Shown: positions 57,530 through 64,000 of the stretch, piece by piece
Layout: each line of letters begins with the position of its first letter
How positions within the stretch are numbered: the stretch's first letter is position 1
DNA from: Lepiota brunneoincarnata
Lineage: Eukaryota; Basidiomycota; Agaricomycetes; Agaricales; Agaricaceae
DNA: 64,000 nt
Assembly: GCA_023014365.1 (NCBI GenBank)
Contig: JAEBUN010000036.1
Location: forward strand, 186,001 to 250,000
Direction of reading: 5' to 3'
Made by a program: the position numbers and the translations under genes
Notes under the pieces: model-generated
Told to the model about the DNA's origin: nothing
What the model saw: only the letters and a program-made list of their open reading frames with translations
Database searches by the model: none

Positions 57530-57600
57530 ACACTACTGCACATTACCACATATTACCACACATTACCACACATTACCACACATTACCACACATTACCACC
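57530..57600. repeat. Short tandem repeat (cattaccaca)n
   Basis: About six units of 10-11 bp reading cattaccaca, preceded by related cattactgca units. A similar cactactgc-type tract occurs at about 54438-54580. Confidence 0.85.
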
Positions 57601-57672
57601 AAATTACTGTGACACTACTGTGATACACATGTGTGGTAGTGCGGTGGTGGTGGCAGCAAATTTATCATGCCC

Positions 57673-58487
57673 TTGAAAAAGAACCCAGGGATCCAACAAT
57701 TTGTATGGGAACACATGCAGATGGTCAATAGGATTCTACAGAGGATGAAATATGTAGGGGGAACCTTCTCTGGGCCCAAGACAACTATCTGCACTGATGA
57801 AATCACCGTAGTGGGTTTTGAATGCTCCTATAAAGGACGGTTGCCCACCACAGACACCATCGGAAAAATTTTAAGATGGGGGAATTGCAAGAATGTCTCA
57901 GAGCTAAGGGGTTTTCTAGGGACAGCTACACGCTGCAGGAATCATATCCCGAAGTTCATAGCCATTGCTGCACCTCTATACAAAAGCTTAAGAAGGGACA
58001 AGAGTTTGAATGGGGAGAAAACGAATGGAAAGTGCAGCAGAAGCTGAAAGATGTGATTCAGCACTGTTTCCTGACCAGGAATCCCGAATTTCCAAGTAAA
58101 CAACCCATAGTAGTAGCTGTGGATACCTCATGGAGGGCAGTGGGATACTATATATATCAGAGAGATGTAGAAGATGTTAAGCTTATACATTATGTGAAGT
58201 TTGGGTCAATATTATTGGACAAGAGACAGCAGAGGTATTCTCAGCCCAAGCGAGAGCTATGTGGCTTAAGAATGGTGCTGGAACAAGAGAAATATTTACT
58301 GTGGGGATCGAGAAATCTAGTGGTTGAAACAGATGCAAAGTTTCTCTTTGGGATGTTAAACAACCCAGGGAAGCTCCCAAACGCTACTGTAAACCATTGG
58401 GTGGACTTCATCAGGTCATTCCACTTCATGCTAGTACATAAGGAAGGGAAGACATTTGGGCTGGATGGGCTGTCCAGGCAATGCTGA
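57673..58487 (+). pseudogene. Ty3/gypsy pol fragment: RT thumb to RNase H
   Basis: Contains LKKNPGIQQFVWEHMQMV, the GFLGTATRCRNHIPKF connection, and an RNase H part (VVAVDTSWRAVGYYIY, LVVETDAKFLFGML) up to GLDGLSRQC and TGA. It is an inverted, roughly 95%-identical copy of the segment at about 62255-63056. A single-base slip near 57985 splits it into two frames. Both ends stop abruptly: at 57673 after unrelated sequence and at about 58476, where the homologous pol would continue. Confidence 0.85.
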
Positions 58488-60011
58488 AAAGGTGGAAACT
58501 TTTGTGGGTTTTAATATAGATAAATGGCTTGTTCTCACTAAGCTTAGTCAAAATTCGATAAGCTTAAGTTAATACAAGTAGTATGAGATAGATAATGAAC
58601 AGTTTCGTCTTTTAGGGTGGTCTGGGGGTGCGTTCTGACAGCAAAATTCAAGAGAATAGTGTTTTTAGAGGTTAATGAACAGCCATTGAAGTTATCTTAG
58701 CCATATGGTGCAACAGTGAAAGGACAATCCCTGTCAATTCAAAGCGCGGGGTCTCTAATCTCTGGTCTCTGGTCTCTGAACTCTGTTCTCTGTCTCTGTC
58801 TCTGGGTTGGTCAGTGACCGAAGAAATCACACTTAACGATGCACACTAAATAGTCCTCTGAAACCAGTCTTAATCATGGCTCACAGACTTGTGTGTGGAA
58901 GCGGGGGTGAGACCTCTTGCTTCTCCACAAACAAGTGTGACCATATTTATATTGTTTAGATACATGTGAGAGATAGTAAATATGAAATAGAAAACAATAA
59001 GCTTAATTGTTACAGGTACTGCAGAATATTTTGGAAGGTTCGGCAGCATTTCTACCTTGCCCTGGGTTATGGGTTTTTCTCTGATTGACAAATGGCAATC
59101 CAGCCAGACATGTTCCATGCTCATCTGCATTATTCTGCATCCACGCGAGCGTGTTAAGCCTCCGGATCAATTATGATCGGAATGTATGGCGTATGTACAA
59201 TCTCTTGATCCGTTGTAATTAATCTCAGTCAGGCAGTATGCTGAGGTGCTGGGACCCACAAAGCACTCGTTAATTATGAGTCTTTGATATGTCTAGGGTT
59301 TTGGGCATCAGGTGTCACCTCCCGAACGTTGGACATTCTGTTCTGTGGTTCGGTCATCATTATTGGGCTTGCTATGGGCATAATACCCCTGCGACAGCCG
59401 CTATGTACATTCTTTAGGTTCCAACACATCCGAGTTCATCAGAAAACTGCTTGTAAGGTCCCTTGATGTGACCGGAGTATACTCGATAGGCTATGTAAAG
59501 TCTGGAATCCCTCCGGAGAGCGTTCTGATAGCTTGGTTCACTAAGCTTAGTGATAATGAGCTGGTTTGAACACTTCTGAGGCTCAAATATCCTCAGTTTG
59601 GTCAAACTGGCTACTACGGGACATAGTACCAATCCTCTATAGGGTTCTTTAATGATAAAGCCAATGATTCTATGTAGAGAATTGTTCTGGAGTACGGAAT
59701 TCATGTATAGGCGTGAAATCGGCATATCATCTCCCCCTAACCAATTGCTGACTGTCCTCAGTCATTATCTCCTTCAAATTTGCAGTATCTGAGTCTCTCT
59801 GATATGCTCTATGTTCTAGAATGTTCACCAGCTTTGAGAGTAGCATACTTTCGCTAAGCTTATTCCAAGATGATGTCATGTCACTGAGTTTAAATGTATA
59901 GATCAACTTCTTGTTGCTATAGCCTCATTTTTTATCTCATTATTGGGTCTTTTAAACCATAAGTTTCTTTGTTCACTATTTATCTCCTTTCTTATTCTCT
60001 TTATTTTCTAG
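58488..60011. other. Non-coding, TAAGCTTA-rich DNA between pol copies
   Basis: No gene found. It carries five of the recurring TAAGCTTA octamers (58539, 58559, 58998, 59542, 59855) and a run of ctctg-type repeats at about 58755-58805. It may include LTR or untranslated parts of the gypsy element but no LTR ends could be proven. Confidence 0.5.
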
Positions 60012-60346
60012 ATCTGGCTGCTTTTGCGCGTGTTGTGTCCTCCAGCTTGGTCAGCCTGGAGGCAAACTGTGTCGCTTACGAAGCTTCGGCATTTCACCAC
60101 CGTTGGGTGGTTTATCAGTTCGTCCAGGACATGCAAGCTACCAGGATGGCCTTGGAAGGTAACGACGTGGCGTTTGTTGAGATGGGGATGGCCAATTCCA
60201 TTGAAGACGTCAAGGTGTTCTTTGAGTTTGCCAACAACTTTCCAGGAGTCCCGACATATGAAGAATTCGAGGAGCTCAAATCACTTCTCTTCCTTGCTTT
60301 CCCGATGACTCAGGATCCGGAGTCTATCTTGGAGGACTTAAACTAG
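60012..60346 (+). CDS. Hypothetical protein, C-terminal exon
   Basis: An open frame follows a good acceptor (ttattttctag) and encodes about 110 residues: LAAFARVVSSSLVSLEANCV … FVQDMQATRMALEGND … EELKSLLFLAFPMTQDPESI, ending at TAG. It is helical and acidic, with no family I recognise. CpG is retained here, unlike at 40-57 kb. No upstream exon was found. It may belong to the surrounding retroelement or to a captured gene. Confidence 0.35.
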
Positions 60347-60940
60347 CCGCTCCCCTTTTATACCTTTATCTCTTGAATGTAACATCCTATTTTGTCTTGT
60401 AGATACATTCATAATTAAAGATTCTTGTCTCTTGGTATCTTTCTGAGTTAAGCTTGAGGCCTTTCTGAAGACCCTGAGCTAAGCTAAGGCTTCCAGCCGC
60501 TTATACACTCATTAGATATTTCTCTGACACTTCTGCGATGCCTATTGCCCCTCAATGCACCGTGATCCGCAACACATAGCAACCCAGCTCATCTGCTCCA
60601 GCTTACTTACAAGCCTGAACCAGCCTGTCCATGATGTTCGAAAAAGCTCTTTGTGAAAAAGCTTGCATCAAACTGTCAAACTGAAGCACCCCTTGGGACC
60701 CATCTCCCCCTAGCCAAATTGAAATTGGTGCCCTCACCGTTCCATCAGAATCCCTGTGCACACTGATAACCGTGAGACCCTGGTGACATGTTACCTAATA
60801 AGGCAACTGTGGTTCAGCAAGTCTGTTGAAGGCTGGCTACTCAAGATTACAGGTTTCCTAGGCCTCTCAGGTCATAAGCTTAGGGTGGAGGGTGCTCTTC
60901 ATCCACTTGTTATGATTTGTCATCACTGCCTACAGCCTTT

Positions 60941-61166
60941 TCTTATAAAAGCGAGGGAGCGATGCCTCATGCTAGCAGACGCCCTTCGCAAGAAAATGGC
61001 TTCTTCTATCCCCCATCTCCAGGTTGAGCTTGACGATCTCATCAGCAACGCCAAAGGTTGTCTTCAGCACCTGCAAAATGGCCAAGTTGCTCGTCCCCTC
61101 ATTGAGAAGGCTCTCCTTGTGCTTTGTACAACATTTGCCGCACATCCCAGTGGGCTCTTTCAATAA
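60941..61166 (+). other. Protein-like frame of unknown origin
   Basis: The frame reads RCLMLADALRKKMASSIPHL and VELDDLISNAKGCLQHLQNG. Beyond about 61100 it overlaps the antisense of the truncated integrase, so only the first part can be real. The junction with pol lies at about 61105. Not recognised. Confidence 0.3.
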
Positions 61167-64000
61167 TCCTGTTTGCTTTGGAATTGTAAGGAGATATTGT
61201 TACTCCTTTTATCCCATATTTTTCTTCCAGCCATCGAACAGCTTTCTTAAATGGAAAACCATTGTCCATGACAATCTTCACTATACAGCCCCATCAGCAA
61301 ATGATATCTTCAAATAACCACTGTGCAATTGAACTAGCATTCTCTTTTCTCAAAGCTTTTGCCTCCATCCAGGATGACAGTCCACACCTTCCATGCACAA
61401 TGTAGCTACACCCATTAGAACTTGGTGTCATATGTAGCATGTCCACATGTAGCACTTGGAATATCGATGGCATGGGCGTTACTATTGGCGGCATCTCAAT
61501 GATTGCCTTTTGCCGTTGCTGGCATAGATGGCATGATTGCACATACCAAGCTACATCTCCTTCAACTTCCAGCCACCAGAACCTCTGCGTTATAAGCTTA
61601 GTGGTTGCGTATATTCCTCTGTGTCCTAGGAAGTTGTGGCTGGCTCGCAACATATACATACGCTGCTCCTTATCCACTACTAGCTGATGTTGACCACTAG
61701 GACTCGTCCAATACAGTCTCCCCTCTTCATCCAAGAAGAAATGCTTCACCATATACTTAAGCTTACACAGATCCGGCTCATCCAAGCCTTCAGCTGTGCT
61801 ACTGCCCCCTGCTTTCAGGAATTCCCTGACTTTGGGTATTCTTCCATCTTGTATTTGCACTGTATCTGTCCTACACGATTCATCATACACTTCTTCTATC
61901 TCAGTCAACTTTTCCTCTTCGAAATCTGGCACTAGCCTGACATCCATCATTAAGCTTAGTACTTGTTGGTAGTTTTCTGGGCACGCTGGGTCTTCTATAA
62001 CCCTAAGCTTAGCCTGTTGTTCATCCAAGTACTCTTCCTGAGCTTGATCCAGCTCATACTTGAAATCATACACATCACGCACCAGACCCTGGTTGAAGCC
62101 AGAGTGACTGTTGATCTCATCACAGAAGGCTTCCAAGGGTAAAGGATCTGCAGCCCCCGGATCTTCTTTGATCAACTTGAACTCCTCTCCCTCATCCTCG
62201 GATCCATCATCGAAACAACAGGCTGTCTCATCACCAGGATAGTAACGTCATCTGGACAGTCCATCCGGCCCAAATGTCTTCCCTTCTTTGTGTACTAGCG
62301 TGAAGTGGAACGATCTAATAAAGTCCACCCAACAGTTTACAGTAGCGTTCGGGAGTTTTCCTAGGTTGTTCAACATCCCAAAGAGAAACTTCACATCTGT
62401 TTCCACTACTAGATTTCTCGATCCCCACAATAAATATTTCTCCTGTTCCAGCACCATTCTTAAGCCGCATAGCTCTCGCTTGGGCTGAGAATACCTCTGC
62501 TGTCTCTCGTCCAATAATATTGACCCAAACTTCGCATAATGTATAAGCTTAGCATCTTCTACATCTCTCTGATATATATAGTATCCCACCGCCCTCCATG
62601 AGGTATCCACGGCTACTACTATGGGTTGTTTACTCAGGAATTCAGGGTTCCTGGTCAGGAAACAGCGCTGAATTGCATCTTTCAGCTCCTGCTGCGCTTT
62701 CTGTTCATTTTCTCCCCATTCAAACTCTTGTCCCTTCTTAAGCTTTTTGTATAGAGGTGCAGCAATGGCTATGAACTTCGGGATATGATTCCTGCAGCGT
62801 GTAGCTGTTCCTAGAAAACCCCTTAGCTCTGAGACATTCTTGCAATCCCCCCATCTTAAAATTTTTCCGATGGTGTCTGTGGTGGGCAACCGTCCTTTAT
62901 AGGAGCATTCAAAACCCACTACGGTGATTTCATCAGCACAGATAGTCGTTTTGGGCCCAGAGAAGGTTCCCCCTACATATTTCATCCTCTGTAGAATCCT
63001 GTTGACCATCTGCATGTGTTCCCATACAAATTGTCGGATCCCTGGGTTCTTTTTCAACGTCTCTTCAGTGCCATCTGGCAACTCGTATCTGGTTTTCAGT
63101 CCTCTGATAGGTACATCATCTATGTACAGCATCATGTATTCTGGTATCTCACTGGCTAGGATCACTGTTACATCCTCATGAAATATAGGCACTGAATTGG
63201 TCCATCCCATAGGTAGCGTCACTAAGCATAGCACTCCAAAAGGCATCTGGAACGTTGTTAAGTCCCGAGACAACTCAGCTAACAATCGCTTGTCATATCC
63301 AACATACAGATCCAGGATGCCTCCACAAGCCCTGCCTGCAAAGTGCATCACCAAATCTTCCGTTGCTGGCGGCAGCCCTGAATGCGCTATTGTTACTCTG
63401 TTCAGCAGTTCCAAGCTGTGTACCAGTCTCAAACTTTTTCCATCTTTCTTTACCACACAGAACCATCTGGATCTATAGGATGAGTTTGATGGCTCGTATA
63501 CACCAGCACTAATCTTTCTTTTTATGATGGCACAGACTTCATCATAGATTGCTGGTGGAATCGGAATGGGCTTTTCAACCCACAGAGTATGTTCTACCAT
63601 CGGTATCTCGATCGGTGGGAAGAAATCTTTCCTAAAATATCCCTTTTCCTCATCTGTCCAGGCGAATGCCTTTTCTTGAAGCATCATGATGTGGTGCATC
63701 AGCTTTCTTTCCTCTGGCCACAAGAAATCCCCTGCATGGGCTTCGTCCAGCTTAAGCTTACGCTCCTCAGTATATCTGCCTGTCAGGACAAACTCTGGAG
63801 GATGCATGCTAAGCTCAGGCATTTCTGCCAGCGGGTCCCCTTTTATTTCTCGTTTTATGCTGAATCTCTCCGGTAGATCACCCAACACTGGCCTCACTTT
63901 TAAGGCTACTGGTTTATATTTCTTCCCAGCCAGGCATTGTACCGTATCTTTGTCATCTTCTTCTGTTTTGAAGACAGTTATTCCCTGGTCCTCTGTGCCC
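61099..64000 (-). pseudogene. Ty3/gypsy pol: RT, RNase H, integrase; runs off window
   Basis: Read from the right window edge leftwards. The frame is open at 64000. RT contains WFCVVKKDGKSLRLV, the YIDDV active site (about 63110) and LRGFLGTATRCRN; RNase H begins at VVAVDTSWRAVG. A TGA at 62248-62250 interrupts the frame (the sense codon could have been CGA), after which it continues through an acidic linker to the integrase zinc finger H-x4-H…CHLC and core: D in HVDMLHM, D in VMDNG, E in IIERAHWD. A second TGA (61294-61296) lies between. The frame stops at 61099, truncating the integrase C-terminus. Two nonsense codons and a 3' deletion make this copy inactive, although most catalytic residues survive. 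Confidence 0.88.

Noticed and set aside
1..64000. CRISPR array or bacterial operon features
   Set aside because: Spliceosomal introns and fungal gene families throughout; the minisatellites have no unique spacers between short identical repeats.

Overview
This window looks like nuclear DNA of an Agaricomycete (mushroom-class basidiomycete). The evidence is short introns of about 47-65 bp with GT..AG borders, basidiomycete-type NACHT STAND NTPases carrying a Y-D-S-x-A-R-x-P-P-x-C-H-P-G-T-R signature, a seven-helix basidiomycete membrane protein, and TET/JBP- and MULE-type mobile genes. The species cannot be fixed from the sequence. Gene models below were built by eye from splice signals and protein conservation, so internal exon borders are provisional.

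Layout. From 1 to 22.3 kb is a gene-rich arm: chitin deacetylase (1454-2835), C2H2 zinc-finger protein (4382-5867), a broken NACHT NTPase (A, about 6945-9255), a broken SRPK-like kinase (9476-11343) lying between two copies of the NACHT 3' end, a seven-helix membrane protein (13409-14674), a second NACHT gene with one frameshift (B, 15775-18738), and an intact mitochondrial Lon protease (18809-22303). From 22.5 to 35 kb is a segmentally duplicated zone: two intact tandem copies and one truncated copy of an AMP-binding (ANL) enzyme on the minus strand, a shard of lon, a DUS1 (tRNA-dihydrouridine synthase) pseudogene, and two solo LTRs with perfect target-site duplications. A third NACHT gene (C, 37343-39722) follows.

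From about 39.8 kb to 57.5 kb the DNA becomes AT-rich and visibly poor in CpG, with many apparent CGA to TGA changes. This is an old transposon field: a MITE, LTR-like segments, a MULE-like transposon with a GCM-type zinc domain plus a USP-like cysteine protease, an inserted CpG-rich solo LTR, a PHD-like zinc gene, a TET/JBP-type 2-oxoglutarate/Fe(II) dioxygenase remnant, a large mirror-image unit bounded by about 143-bp minisatellites, and a shard of 18S rRNA. From 57.6 kb to the end lie two oppositely oriented pieces of a Ty3/gypsy pol, in DNA where the octamer TAAGCTTA recurs to an extraordinary degree.

How it fits together. The left arm mixes housekeeping genes (lon, intact) with fast-evolving signalling genes (NACHT, kinase) that carry single-base insertions. 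The right arm holds transposon-borne genes, including a predicted 5-methylcytosine oxidase, inside DNA that itself shows the mutational footprint of cytosine methylation.
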